Assembly (NCBI RefSeq): GCF_016925675.1
Contig: NZ_CP070506.1
Location: forward strand, 5,764,501 to 5,828,500
From: Pseudomonas hygromyciniae
GTDB lineage: Bacteria > Pseudomonadota > Gammaproteobacteria > Pseudomonadales > Pseudomonadaceae
Direction of reading: 5' to 3'
Length of the DNA: 64,000 nucleotides
Positions 1 through 8,269 of the stretch are shown piece after piece (the stretch's first letter is position 1; the number at the start of each line of letters is the position of its first letter). Under the pieces are notes generated by a model. That model saw only the letters and a program-made list of their open reading frames with translations. It did not search any database and was not told the origin of the DNA. The position numbers and the translations under genes are program-made.

Positions 1-236
1 ATTGGTGGAAGCGCCAGCGCAGCAGCGCCAAGGCCAGCGACCAGCCGGGCCTGAACATGCGCGGTTCGGAGCTGATCGGCCGCACCTTTGTGGTGCATCA
101 GGCGATTATCGACGGGCGGGGCAAAATCAAGGTCGGCGATGGCGTATGGATGGTCACCGGACCTGACGCGCCTGTAGGGGCTCAAGTGCGGGTGATTGGC
201 CAGGATGGTGTGATTCTGCGCATCGAAACTGTTTAG
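1..236 (+). CDS. NfeD-like protein, C-terminal fragment
   Basis: Only the last 78 codons are in the window; the first full codon is at position 3 and the TAG stop at 234-236. The reading contains RGSELIGRTFVVHQAI and a short beta-rich tail ending in GVILRIETV, which resembles the OB-fold domain at the C-terminus of NfeD proteins. Members are membrane proteins, often encoded next to a stomatin/SPFH partner, and thought to act in membrane organisation. The upstream neighbour is outside the window, so the family assignment rests on this short domain only. Confidence 0.65.
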   Translation, partial: WWKRQRSSAKASDQPGLNMRGSELIGRTFVVHQAIIDGRGKIKVGDGVWMVTGPDAPVGAQVRVIGQDGVILRIETV

Positions 237-250
237 TCAGCCATGGAACT

Positions 251-293
251 CGACTGGGTTATCTACAATCAAACTGTTCAGATAACCCAGTCG
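251..293 (+). promoter_or_regulatory. 14-bp perfect hairpin ending at the Shine-Dalgarno of the DUF2388 gene
   Basis: CGACTGGGTTATCT (251-264) is the exact reverse complement of AGATAACCCAGTCG (280-293), with a 15-nt loop. The right arm ends on the first G of the GGAG ribosome-binding site (293-296) of the gene starting at 306. There is no U-tract after it, so it is not a canonical terminator. It could protect the 5' end of the message, act as a translational switch, or be a protein-binding palindrome. The structure is seen directly; the role is inference. Confidence 0.6.
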
Positions 294-305
294 GAGTCAC
301 CCATC

Positions 306-623
306 ATGCGTCTCAAATATGCTGTCGCCACCCTCGCCGTGCTTTCCCTCCCAGTTGGATCGGCCATGGCCGACAGCTTCTGGCGTAATGTCATCTCATC
401 GGGCGCCACCACCGGCTCGACGTACCTGACCTTCAAAGACCACAAGCTGGTCGTCGCCGCACAGGATGACGCCGGTAGCTTCGTCGCCAGCGGCGGCGGC
501 ATCCGTGGGCCTTACCTGGAAGCCGCTATACAGAAAGTGCGTGCGGACAACCCAGGCCTGAAGGCCACTGACATGGAGTTGGCCAACGCCATCCTGGCGA
601 AAAACGCAGTGGCTGCCGAGTAA
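306..623 (+). CDS. DUF2388 small exported protein
   Basis: A 105-residue protein with an N-terminal signal peptide (MRLKYAVATLAVLSLPVGSAMA, cleavage probably after residue 22) and a mature part with SFWRNVISSGATTGSTYLT and GSFVASGGGIRGPYLE, the pattern of the DUF2388 family common in Pseudomonas. I chose the ATG at 306 because it starts the signal peptide and has GGAG 9 bases upstream; an in-frame ATG at 243 lies before the hairpin and would add unlikely residues. Function is unknown; members are predicted periplasmic. A rho-independent terminator follows directly, so the gene is probably monocistronic. Confidence 0.8.
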   Translation: MRLKYAVATLAVLSLPVGSAMADSFWRNVISSGATTGSTYLTFKDHKLVVAAQDDAGSFVASGGGIRGPYLEAAIQKVRADNPGLKATDMELANAILAKNAVAAE

Positions 624-636
624 ATTCGGGGGCATG

Positions 637-667
637 AAAAAAGTCGCTTTAGAGCGGCTTTTTTTTG
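637..667 (+). terminator. Rho-independent terminator after the DUF2388 gene
   Basis: An 8-bp stem (AAGTCGCT at 641-648 with AGCGGCTT at 653-660, one G-U pair) with a TTAG loop, preceded by an A-run and followed by eight T residues. Confidence 0.85.
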
Positions 668-786
668 CCTGTTTTTCGACGATACGTTTACAGGCGACAG
701 GCTATATTCAGTTCCCCCGTGCGACGATGTCGGGGTTGATTTGAGTTTTTATTCTTGGTCTTTCTCCAGCGGGTACCTTCAACATC

Positions 787-1926
787 ATGAGCCAACTGCC
801 TTTCCTGCCGTTTTCAAAACCCACCATTGATGAAGCCACCATTGCGGCGGTCGGTGATGTGTTGCGCTCTGGCTGGATCACCAGCGGGCCAAAGGTCCAG
901 GCGTTCGAAGCACAGTTATCGGAATACTTTGGTGGACGGCCAGTGCGAACCTTCAACTCCGGCACTTGCACCATGGAGATTGCCCTGCGCATCGCCGGGG
1001 TTGGTCCAGGGGATGAAGTGATCACCACACCGATTTCCTGGGTAGCGACGGCCAACGTGATTCTGGAGGTGGGCGCCACGCCGGTGTTTGCCGATATCGA
1101 CCCCGTGACTCGCAATATTGACCTGGTTCAACTGGAAGCCGCTATCACACCGCGCACCAAGGCGATCATTCCGGTGTATCTGGCGGGCCTGCCGCTGGAC
1201 ATGCCGATGCTCTACGCCCTGGCCAACAAGTACGGGCTGCGCATCATCGAAGATGCCGCACAAGCGCTTGGGTCCAGCTGGGACGGCCAGAGGATCGGCG
1301 CCACCGGGGATTTTGTCTCGTTCAGCTTCCAGGCAAACAAGAACATCACCTCTTGCGAAGGCGGTTGCCTGGTGTTGAACAACGCCGAAGAAGCGCGCCT
1401 GGCGGAAAAGTACCGGCTGCAAGGCGTTACTCGCAGCGGCTTCGATGGCCTGGATGTGGATGTACTGGGCGGCAAGTTCAACATGACCGATGTCGCCGCG
1501 GCGATTGGTCTGGGCCAATTTGCCAACATCGAGCAGATCACTGCCCATCGACAGGCCCTGGCCCGGCATTATTTCGAGTGTTTTGGCCGTGACTTCGAGG
1601 CAACGTACGGCGCGCAGTTGCCGCCTGCCGACTTCGAAAACAGCAACTGGCACTTGTTCCAGTTGGTACTGCCCGAGCGCCGGGACGGCTTGCCTGCCCG
1701 CGCTACGTTCATGGAACAGATGCAAGCCCTGGGCGTGGGCATTGGCTATCACTACCCGCCGATCCATCTGCTGAGTTTGTACCGTGCACAGGGGTTCAAG
1801 GAAGGCATGTTCCCGGTGGCAGAGAGAGTCGGGCGTTTGATTGTGTCGTTGCCGATGTTTACGGCGATGACCAAGGCAGATGTGGAGCGCGCTGTTGCGG
1901 CGGTGAAGCAGGTGCTCAAGCCCTGA
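787..1926 (+). CDS. DegT/DnrJ/EryC1/StrS family PLP aminotransferase
   Basis: 379 residues, the normal length for sugar aminotransferases of fold type I. EDAAQA (155-160) supplies the Asp that contacts the PLP pyridine nitrogen, and SFQANKNITSCEGG carries the Schiff-base lysine (K185). NSGTCTMEIALR near residue 57 matches the phosphate-binding loop. The family transfers an amino group to nucleotide-linked keto-sugars for O-antigen, capsule or aminosugar synthesis. No glycosyltransferase or nucleotide-sugar gene is nearby, so this is an orphan whose substrate cannot be inferred. It converges on gcvH, with a REP-type palindrome between them. Confidence 0.85.
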   Translation: MSQLPFLPFSKPTIDEATIAAVGDVLRSGWITSGPKVQAFEAQLSEYFGGRPVRTFNSGTCTMEIALRIAGVGPGDEVITTPISWVATANVILEVGATPVFADIDPVTRNIDLVQLEAAITPRTKAIIPVYLAGLPLDMPMLYALANKYGLRIIEDAAQALGSSWDGQRIGATGDFVSFSFQANKNITSCEGGCLVLNNAEEARLAEKYRLQGVTRSGFDGLDVDVLGGKFNMTDVAAAIGLGQFANIEQITAHRQALARHYFECFGRDFEATYGAQLPPADFENSNWHLFQLVLPERRDGLPARATFMEQMQALGVGIGYHYPPIHLLSLYRAQGFKEGMFPVAERVGRLIVSLPMFTAMTKADVERAVAAVKQVLKP

Positions 1927-1930
1927 GCTT

Positions 1931-1958
1931 TGTAGGAGCCGGCTTGCCGGCTCCTACA
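1931..1958. repeat. Single REP-type palindrome between convergent genes
   Basis: TGTAGGAGCCGG and its exact reverse complement flank a CTTG loop. The same arms occur at 52917-52944 with loop CAAG. It sits just after the aminotransferase stop and 12 bases before the gcvH stop, so it may also act as a bidirectional transcript end. Confidence 0.8.
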
Positions 1959-1970
1959 CAAGAGGGGGCG

Positions 1971-2354
1971 TTATTCGCCGATGGCGGCCTTGTAGCCAGC
2001 GGCATCCAGCAGTTTTTCCAGCTCGGCGGGATTGCTTGGCTTGACCTTGAAGATCCAGGCATCGTACGGCTTTTCATTGAGCGACTCAGGGGCATCGGCC
2101 AAATCCTCGTTGACCGCAATCACTTCACCCGAAACTGGCGAGTAGATATCCGAAGCGGCCTTCACCGACTCCACGACGCCAGCTGCGTCGCCTGCGGCAA
2201 ACACCTTGCCCACTTCAGCCAACTCTACGAAGACCACATCACCCAACGCTTCCTGGGCATGATCGGAGATCCCGACGGTCACAGTGCCATCAGCTTCCAG
2301 GCGGGCCCATTCGTGGCTTTCGGCAAAACGCAGTTCGGCAGGGATATTGCTCAT
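1971..2354 (-). CDS. gcvH: Glycine cleavage system H protein
   Basis: 127 residues. The lipoyl-attachment site is in [18 protein letters not shown], with the lipoylated lysine at K65. The protein shuttles the aminomethyl group from the P protein to the T protein in glycine oxidation. The start is the ATG giving [10 protein letters not shown], preceded by GAGG about 10 bases upstream; a longer TTG reading from 2369 lacks support. It lies about 50 bases downstream of gcvT on the same strand, so the two are probably co-transcribed. gcvP does not follow; the downstream neighbour is an unrelated convergent aminotransferase. Confidence 0.95.
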   Translation of the reverse strand: MSNIPAELRFAESHEWARLEADGTVTVGISDHAQEALGDVVFVELAEVGKVFAAGDAAGVVESVKAASDIYSPVSGEVIAVNEDLADAPESLNEKPYDAWIFKVKPSNPAELEKLLDAAGYKAAIGE

Positions 2355-2405
2355 AGTCTGTGTCCTCAAAAGAAATGTCAGCGGCCATTGGCCTGCCGGA
2401 AAAGG

Positions 2406-3488
2406 TTAGATCAAGGTTTTGCCATGGCGCACGAAGGTCGGCTTGACCACTCGCACTGGATACCATTTGCCGCGAATCTCTACCTCGGCGCGGTCGGCAG
2501 TTGCCATCGGTACACGCGCCAGGGCAATGGATTTGCTCAGCGTAGGAGAGAAACTACCACTGGTGATCTCTCCTTCGCCAACATCGGCGATACGAACCAC
2601 TTGATGAGCCCGTAAAACCCCGCGTTCCTCCAGCACCAGACCCACCAGTTTGAGCTGTACCCCGGCCTCACGCTCGGCTTCCAGGGCTGCGCGCCCGATG
2701 AAGTCGCGGCTGGCGGGTTCCCAGGCGATGCTCCAGGCCATATTGGCGGCCAAAGGTGACACATTCAGGTGGATATCCTGGCCGTAGAGGTTCATGCCGG
2801 CCTCCAGGCGCAGGGTATCGCGCGCGCCCAGGCCGATGGGCGAGATGCCCGCGCCCACCAGGTCGTTGAAAAAACCCGGGGCCTGGTCGGCGGGCAGGAC
2901 GATTTCCAGGCCATCTTCGCCGGTATAGCCAGTGCGCGCGATAAACCAGTCGCCGTCGGCACGGCCCTCGAACGGCTTGAGCTGGTGGATCAACACGCCA
3001 CGGGACTGGGTGACCAGCTCGGCAATCTTGTGTCGCGCCTGGGGACCCTGGATAGCCAGCATGGCCAGGTCCGGGCGCTCACGCATCATCACCTGGTAGC
3101 TGCCCAGTTGGGCCTGCATCCAGGCGATATCCTGATCGCGGGTGGCCGCATTGACCACCAGCCGGTAACCGTCTTCGGTGCGGTAGACAATCATGTCGTC
3201 CACCACCCCGCCCTGCTCGTTGAGCATGGCGCTGTACAGCGCATGGCCGCAGCCATGCAAACGATCGACATCATTGGCCAGCAGGTACTGCAGCCACTCC
3301 CTGGCCTGGTGGCCCGAGATATCGATCACGGTCATGTGGGAAACATCAAACACCCCGCAGTCACGGCGCACCTGATGGTGCTCCTCGACTTGCGAGCCGT
3401 AGTGCAGAGGCATATCCCAACCGCCAAAATCGACCATTTTCGCGCCGAGGGCGAGATGCAGGTCATACAGAGGCGTACGCTGTCCCAT
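2406..3488 (-). CDS. gcvT: Aminomethyltransferase (glycine cleavage T protein)
   Basis: 360 residues, the usual length. The N-terminus TPLYDLHLALGAKMVDFGGW and the central ARTGYTGEDGLEI match the folate-binding GcvT domain; the end (VVKPTFVRHGK) matches the C-terminal GCV_T domain. It releases ammonia from the aminomethyl-lipoyl H protein and forms methylene-tetrahydrofolate. The ATG has GGAAGGAG six bases upstream. The leader (3489-3643) was read for a glycine riboswitch and none was recognised. It is first of a gcvT-gcvH unit. Confidence 0.95.
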   Translation of the reverse strand: MGQRTPLYDLHLALGAKMVDFGGWDMPLHYGSQVEEHHQVRRDCGVFDVSHMTVIDISGHQAREWLQYLLANDVDRLHGCGHALYSAMLNEQGGVVDDMIVYRTEDGYRLVVNAATRDQDIAWMQAQLGSYQVMMRERPDLAMLAIQGPQARHKIAELVTQSRGVLIHQLKPFEGRADGDWFIARTGYTGEDGLEIVLPADQAPGFFNDLVGAGISPIGLGARDTLRLEAGMNLYGQDIHLNVSPLAANMAWSIAWEPASRDFIGRAALEAEREAGVQLKLVGLVLEERGVLRAHQVVRIADVGEGEITSGSFSPTLSKSIALARVPMATADRAEVEIRGKWYPVRVVKPTFVRHGKTLI

Positions 3489-3643
3489 GGGTTTCTCCTT
3501 CCGGGCGTGGCGAAGGTGCGGACGGTTACCGTCGGGCTACACACCTTGAAATACAAGGCCTGCAGCCACAATCAGCCACCCTGCCCGAAAGAAGGGCCGC
3601 ACCGAATGCCGCGCATTGTAGCCTCAAGCCGTAGGACTGGCAC

Positions 3644-5260
3644 CTAACCGATTCGTCGCGCCGAACGTCGAATCAGGCCGATGACCGGCAACAGGCCGAC
3701 CAATACCAGGGTCAGCGCGGGCAAGGAGGCACGCGCCCACTCGCCTTCGCTGGTCATCTCGAAGATGCGTACCGCCAGGGTATCCCAGCCGAATGGGCGC
3801 ATCAGCAAGGTCGCGGGCATTTCCTTGAGTACATCGACAAACACCAGCAAGGCTGCACTCAAGGTGCCTGGTAACAAGAGCGGCAGATACACTTTGCAAA
3901 ACAGTCGTGGCCCACTGACCCCCAGGCTACGCGCTGCTTCCGGCAAGGATGGGCGGATGCGTGCCAGACTGTTTTCCAGCGGGCCGTAGGCCACGGCCAG
4001 GAAGCGCACCAGATAGGCCATCAGCAGGGCCGACAGGCTGCCCAGCAGCAAAGGCTTGCCCGCGCCTCCCAACCAGCTGGAAAGCGGAATCACCCACTCG
4101 CGATCCAAATAGCTGAACGCCAACATGATCGACACCGCCAATACCGAACCCGGCAAGGCATAGCCCAGGTTACCCAGGCTCACCCCGGAGCGGATGGCCC
4201 GGGTCGGTGCCAGGCGGTTGGCGAACGCCAGCAGCAACGCCACGCTGACGGTGATCAGCGCGGCCATGCCGCCCAGGTAGAGGGTATGCACGATCAGCCC
4301 GGCATAGCGCTCGTCGAGGTCGAACCGCCCGCGCTGCCAGAACCAGGCCAGCAGTTGGATCATCGGGATGACAAAGGCGCAGGCAAACACCAGGGCGCAC
4401 CAGCCAGTAGCGGCGGCGGCCTTGAACCCAGTCAGGTGATACAGCGCCTTGCCCCGTGGCCGCTCGTTGCTCGGGCGGCTGGCGCCACGGGCCCGGCGCT
4501 CGCCGTAGAGCACCAGCATCACCACCAACAGCAACAGGCTCGCCAGTTGCGCGGCGCTGGACAGGCTGAAAAAGCCGTACCAGGTCTTGTAGATCGCAGT
4601 GGTGAAGGTGTCGAAGTTAAACACCGACACCGCACCGAAATCCGCCAGGGTCTCCATCAGCGCCAGGGCCACGCCGGCGCCGATGGCCGGGCGCGCCATG
4701 GGCAGGGCCACCCGCCAGAACGCCTGCCAGGGTGATTGGCCCAGCACCCGCGCCGCTTCCATCAAGCCCTTGCCCTGCGCCAGAAAGGCGGTGCGCGCCA
4801 GCAGGTAGACGTAGGGATAGAACACCAGCACCAACACGATGATCACGCCACTGGTGGAGCGCACGCGCGGCAAGCGCAGGCCTGTGCCGAACCACTCACG
4901 CAGCAGGGTCTGCACCGGCCCGGAAAAATCCAGCAAGCCCACGAAGACAAACGCCAGGACATACGCCGGGATGGCAAACGGCAGCATCAACGCCCAGTCC
5001 AGCCAGCACCGGCCGGGGAATTCACAGAGGCTGGTCAGCCAGGCCAGGCTCACGCCCAGCACGGTTACCCCAACCCCGACCCCCAATACCAGGGTCAAGG
5101 TGTTGCCCAGCAGACGCGGCATCTGGGTGTCCCATAGGTGCGACCAGATTTGCGTATCAATGCTTTGCCAGGACAGCAGCAGGACACTCAGCGGCAGCAG
5201 CACCAAGGCAGCAACAGTGAAGACCGGCAGGTACCAGCGGCGTTGGGCGGGGTGGGCCAA
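3644..5260 (-). CDS. Ferric-iron-type ABC transporter permease (FbpB/ThiP family)
   Basis: 538 residues with about twelve hydrophobic segments, two fused permease halves. Each half carries an EAA loop for contact with the ATPase: EAARVLGQSPWQAFWRVALP near residue 165 and EAARSLGVSGPRLFCKVYLP near residue 440. This fused layout is typical of FbpB/ThiP permeases. The reading begins with a TTG (MAHPAQRRWYLPVF) that has GAGAG upstream; I see no better ATG. It is downstream of the iron-binding protein gene but separated by a REPIN. No ATPase gene is adjacent, so the third subunit must be encoded elsewhere. Confidence 0.85.
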   Translation of the reverse strand: MAHPAQRRWYLPVFTVAALVLLPLSVLLLSWQSIDTQIWSHLWDTQMPRLLGNTLTLVLGVGVGVTVLGVSLAWLTSLCEFPGRCWLDWALMLPFAIPAYVLAFVFVGLLDFSGPVQTLLREWFGTGLRLPRVRSTSGVIIVLVLVFYPYVYLLARTAFLAQGKGLMEAARVLGQSPWQAFWRVALPMARPAIGAGVALALMETLADFGAVSVFNFDTFTTAIYKTWYGFFSLSSAAQLASLLLLVVMLVLYGERRARGASRPSNERPRGKALYHLTGFKAAAATGWCALVFACAFVIPMIQLLAWFWQRGRFDLDERYAGLIVHTLYLGGMAALITVSVALLLAFANRLAPTRAIRSGVSLGNLGYALPGSVLAVSIMLAFSYLDREWVIPLSSWLGGAGKPLLLGSLSALLMAYLVRFLAVAYGPLENSLARIRPSLPEAARSLGVSGPRLFCKVYLPLLLPGTLSAALLVFVDVLKEMPATLLMRPFGWDTLAVRIFEMTSEGEWARASLPALTLVLVGLLPVIGLIRRSARRIG

Positions 5261-5306
5261 AAGGAACTCTCAAGCAGTGGATGATTTGGAGGCATGCACA
5301 AAACAT

Positions 5307-5396
5307 TGTGGGAGCGGGCTTGCTCGCGAAGGCGGTGTGTCAGTCAGCGATCTATTAACTGACACTCCGCCTTCGCGAGCAAGCCCGCTCCCACAT
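5307..5396. repeat. REPIN: inverted pair of REP sequences
   Basis: A roughly 36-bp arm starting GTGGGAGCGGGCTTGCTCGC is repeated in inverse orientation with one mismatch around a short loop. It lies between the permease gene and the iron-binding protein gene, inside a probable operon, and may reduce expression of the downstream permease or stabilise the upstream message. Confidence 0.85.
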
Positions 5397-5424
5397 TAGC
5401 TTGGTGGAGCCTTACAAATTGTAC

Positions 5425-6429
5425 TCAGTTCCAGCCCGCACGATCCATCAGGCGAATCGCCTCGGCCTGGCGCTTGCCCGCCACTTCCACCGGCAGGGTG
5501 TCAGCCTTGAACTTGCCCCAGCTCGCGACTTCAGCCGAAGGTTCTACCGCCGGGTTGGCCGGGAACTCCTGGTTGACGTCGGCAAAGATCTTCTGTGCCT
5601 CAGGCGTGGTCATCCACTCCACCAGGGCCTTGGCGGCTTCTGGGTGCGGGGCGTACTTGGTCAGGCCAATGCCCGACAGGTTGACGTGCACGCCACGGTC
5701 GCCCTGGTTCGGCCAGAACAGTTTCACGGCCAGCTTCGGATCCTGCTTGTGCAGGCGGCCGTAGTAGTAGGTGTTGACGATGCCCACATCGCACTGCCCG
5801 GCGTTGATTGCCTGCAATACGGCGATGTCATCGGAGAACACGTCGGTGGACAGGTTGTTGACCCAGCCCTTGATGATCTCTTCGGTCTTTTGCGCGCCAT
5901 GGGTCTCGATCAAGGTGGCGGTCAGCGACTGGTTGTAAACCTTCTTCGCGGTGCGCAGGCACAGGCGGCCTTCCCATTGCTTGTCGGCCAGGGCTTCGTA
6001 GGTGGTCAACTCGCCCGGCTTCACGCGGTCGGTGGAGTAGGCGATGGTCCGCGCCCGCAGGCTCAATCCGGTCCAGGCATGGCTTGCGGCGCGATATTGC
6101 GCAGGGATGTTGGCGTCGATCACCTTGGAGGTGAATGGTTGCAAAATGCCCATCTGCTCGGCTTGCCAGAGGTTGCCACCATCGACAGTCAGCAGCAGGT
6201 CGGCGGTGGCGTTCTCGCCTTCGGCCTTGATGCGCTGCATCAGCGGCGCTTCCTTGTCGGTGATGAACTTCACCTGCACCCCGGTTTTCTTGGTGTAGGC
6301 GTCGAACACCGGCTTGATCAACTCGTCGATACGAGAGGAGTAGACCACCACTTCGTCAGCCGCCTGGACGGTGGTGCTGGCGATAAGGGTGAGTGCCAGG
6401 GCAGTCAGGAGGCGCTTGGGTGCCAACAT
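5425..6429 (-). CDS. Periplasmic Fe(III)-binding protein of an ABC transporter
   Basis: 334 residues. The signal peptide ([23 protein letters not shown]) is followed by [20 protein letters not shown], the start of FutA/FbpA/AfuA-type extracellular binding proteins. VNTYYYGRL near residue 220 carries the Tyr pair that binds ferric iron in this family. The start at 6429 was chosen because it begins the signal peptide; the upstream in-frame extension is not exported-protein-like. A Fur-box-like sequence lies about 35 bases upstream. It pairs with the permease at 3644-5260; iron is inferred from family and tyrosines. Confidence 0.85.
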   Translation of the reverse strand: MLAPKRLLTALALTLIASTTVQAADEVVVYSSRIDELIKPVFDAYTKKTGVQVKFITDKEAPLMQRIKAEGENATADLLLTVDGGNLWQAEQMGILQPFTSKVIDANIPAQYRAASHAWTGLSLRARTIAYSTDRVKPGELTTYEALADKQWEGRLCLRTAKKVYNQSLTATLIETHGAQKTEEIIKGWVNNLSTDVFSDDIAVLQAINAGQCDVGIVNTYYYGRLHKQDPKLAVKLFWPNQGDRGVHVNLSGIGLTKYAPHPEAAKALVEWMTTPEAQKIFADVNQEFPANPAVEPSAEVASWGKFKADTLPVEVAGKRQAEAIRLMDRAGWN

Positions 6430-6463
6430 AGGTGCGGTCTCTCGTAGGAAAAGTGAGCGCAAA

Positions 6464-6478
6464 TGATAAAGACTCACA
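6464..6478 (-). promoter_or_regulatory. Possible Fur box upstream of the iron-binding protein
   Basis: TGATAAAGACTCACA matches the 7-1-7 Fur core TGATAATnATTATCA at 10 of 14 defined positions and lies 35-50 bases upstream of the start codon. This is a weak match on its own; the context of an iron transporter raises it. Confidence 0.35.
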
Positions 6479-6556
6479 TTTAGCATCTCAACCGAACACT
6501 GGGCGGAGGCGTTACGAGATGTTGCGTGATTGGCTTCAGGGGTGCGGCAACTGGCC

Positions 6557-7780
6557 TCAGGCTTTGGCCAGTTCCGGTAGGTCACCGGTCAATCCCAGCG
6601 CCTGGCGCACAAATACCGCCTTGGCCTCAGGCATCTGGTCGACCATCTTCAACCCGGCATTGCGCAACCAGCGTAACGGCAGCTGGTCGGCCTGGAACAA
6701 CCGTTCAAAGCCCTCCATCGCCGCCATCAGCGCCAGGTTGTGGGGCATGCGCCGGCGCTCGTAGCGACTGAGCACCTTCACATCCGCCAAGCGTTCACCG
6801 CGCTCGGAAGCCTGCAACAACACCTCGGCCAACACCGCGGCGTCGAGGAAGCCCAGGTTCACGCCCTGCCCCGCCAATGGGTGGATAACGTGGGCGGCAT
6901 CGCCAATCAGGGCCAGGCCTCCGGCGACGTAGCGCTTGGCGTGGCGCTGGCGCAGTGGCACGCACAGGCGTGGGTCGGCACTGACCACGCTGCCCAGACG
7001 GCCTTCAAAAGCGCGCTCCAGCTCGCGGCAGAAGCTTTCGTCGTCCAGGGCCATCAGGCGTTCGGACTCGCTCGGCGTGGTCGACCAGACGATCGAACAC
7101 CAGTCTTCCTGCCCGTCGCGCACCAGCGGCAGGAACGCTAGCGGGCCATGGTCGGTGAAGCGCTGCCAGGCCGTGCGTTGATGCGGTTGGCTGCTGCGCA
7201 CGCTGGTGACAATGGCGTTGTGCAGGTAATCCCATTCGCGGGTGGCAGTGCCCGTCAGGCGGCGCACCGCCGAGTTGGCGCCGTCGGCGGCGATCACCAG
7301 CGGTGCGCGCAGGGTGCGGCCATCGGCCAGGGTCAGCAGCCAGTCATCGCCGGAGCGGCGCATCTGTTCCAGGCGCGCATTGGCCAGCAGGCCCAGGTCG
7401 CAGTCGTGCAGGCGGTCGAGCAAGGCGTCCTGGACCACGCGGTTTTCGACGATATGCCCCAACACCTCGGCATGCACGCTGGCCGCCGAAAAGTGGATCT
7501 GCCCGGTGCCGCTGCCATCCCACACCTGCATCTCGCCGTAGGGGCTGGCGCGGCGACTGGCGATGCCGTCCCACACGCCCAGGCGTTCGAGGATGCGCTG
7601 GCTGGCAGCCGATAAGGCGCTCACCCGAGGTTCAAACGGAGCATCGGCGTCAAAGGGCTTGACGCTCAACGGGCTGCCGTCGAGCAGCAGCACTTGCAGG
7701 CCACTGCCTTGCAACGCCAACGCCAAGGCGCTTCCGACCATTCCGGCCCCGACAATCAGCACATCTGCGCGCATGTCCAT
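6557..7780 (-). CDS. ubiI: UbiI-type FAD-dependent ubiquinone biosynthesis hydroxylase
   Basis: 407 residues of the UbiH/UbiF/VisC flavin monooxygenase family. The N-terminal FAD-binding loop is [13 protein letters not shown] (residues 11-23); the second FAD motif is [19 protein letters not shown] near residue 285. These enzymes hydroxylate the octaprenyl or nonaprenyl benzoquinone ring. From conserved order next to ubiH I take this as the PA5221 equivalent (UbiI, C5 hydroxylation). It is last of the tightly spaced unit ygfB-pepP-ubiH-DUF4442-ubiI, with 3 bases to the preceding stop. Distinguishing it from other ring hydroxylases rests on context. Confidence 0.85.
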   Translation of the reverse strand: MDMRADVLIVGAGMVGSALALALQGSGLQVLLLDGSPLSVKPFDADAPFEPRVSALSAASQRILERLGVWDGIASRRASPYGEMQVWDGSGTGQIHFSAASVHAEVLGHIVENRVVQDALLDRLHDCDLGLLANARLEQMRRSGDDWLLTLADGRTLRAPLVIAADGANSAVRRLTGTATREWDYLHNAIVTSVRSSQPHQRTAWQRFTDHGPLAFLPLVRDGQEDWCSIVWSTTPSESERLMALDDESFCRELERAFEGRLGSVVSADPRLCVPLRQRHAKRYVAGGLALIGDAAHVIHPLAGQGVNLGFLDAAVLAEVLLQASERGERLADVKVLSRYERRRMPHNLALMAAMEGFERLFQADQLPLRWLRNAGLKMVDQMPEAKAVFVRQALGLTGDLPELAKA

Positions 7781-7783
7781 GCT

Positions 7784-8269
7784 TTATGCCTGTTTCGCTG
7801 GCGGCTTGCGCCGCACGTAAAGGGTTTTGTCGACCCGCGCCACCAGGGTGCCGGAGCCGTCGTGAATCTGCACTTGGAGGTGCGGCAAGTATTTATCGCC
7901 GCCCTCGGTCTGCCGCCGAACCTCATCCAGCAAGGCCTGGTCGATGGAGAATTCGGCAAACACCGGGCCTTTGCCCGGCGAGATGAAATCGATGCTGGCG
8001 GCCTTATCCCAGACGATGTAGTCGCGCCCCAGGTTCTCCATCAGCATCAGCATGTAGAACGGATCGACCATCGAATACAGGCTGCCGCCAAACTGCGTAC
8101 CCACGTAATTGCGGTTGTACCAGCCCAGGCCCATCCGCACCTTCACATGACGAAAGTCAGCGCTCATGTGCTGCACGCTGACCCCCGCCCCCAGATACGG
8201 CGGGTACAAGGTCATGACCCAACGCAACAACCGCGCTTTGCCCAAGCGCTCGATCAGCCACTTACGCAT
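7784..8269 (-). CDS. DUF4442 hotdog-fold protein
   Basis: 161 residues. The segment MGLGWYNRNYVGTQFGGSLYSMVDPFYMLML matches the DUF4442 family, a branch of the thioesterase/hotdog superfamily. No signal peptide is seen, so it should be cytoplasmic. Its start overlaps the ubiH stop by eight bases and ubiI follows after three bases, so it is translated within the ubiquinone operon. A catalytic role is not established; the conserved placement between two ring hydroxylases suggests a link to quinone synthesis or to acyl-lipid handling. Function unknown. Confidence 0.75.
   Translation of the reverse strand: MRKWLIERLGKARLLRWVMTLYPPYLGAGVSVQHMSADFRHVKVRMGLGWYNRNYVGTQFGGSLYSMVDPFYMLMLMENLGRDYIVWDKAASIDFISPGKGPVFAEFSIDQALLDEVRRQTEGGDKYLPHLQVQIHDGSGTLVARVDKTLYVRRKPPAKQA

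Noticed and set aside
3489..3643. Glycine riboswitch before gcvT
   Set aside because: The conserved aptamer segments were not found in the leader.
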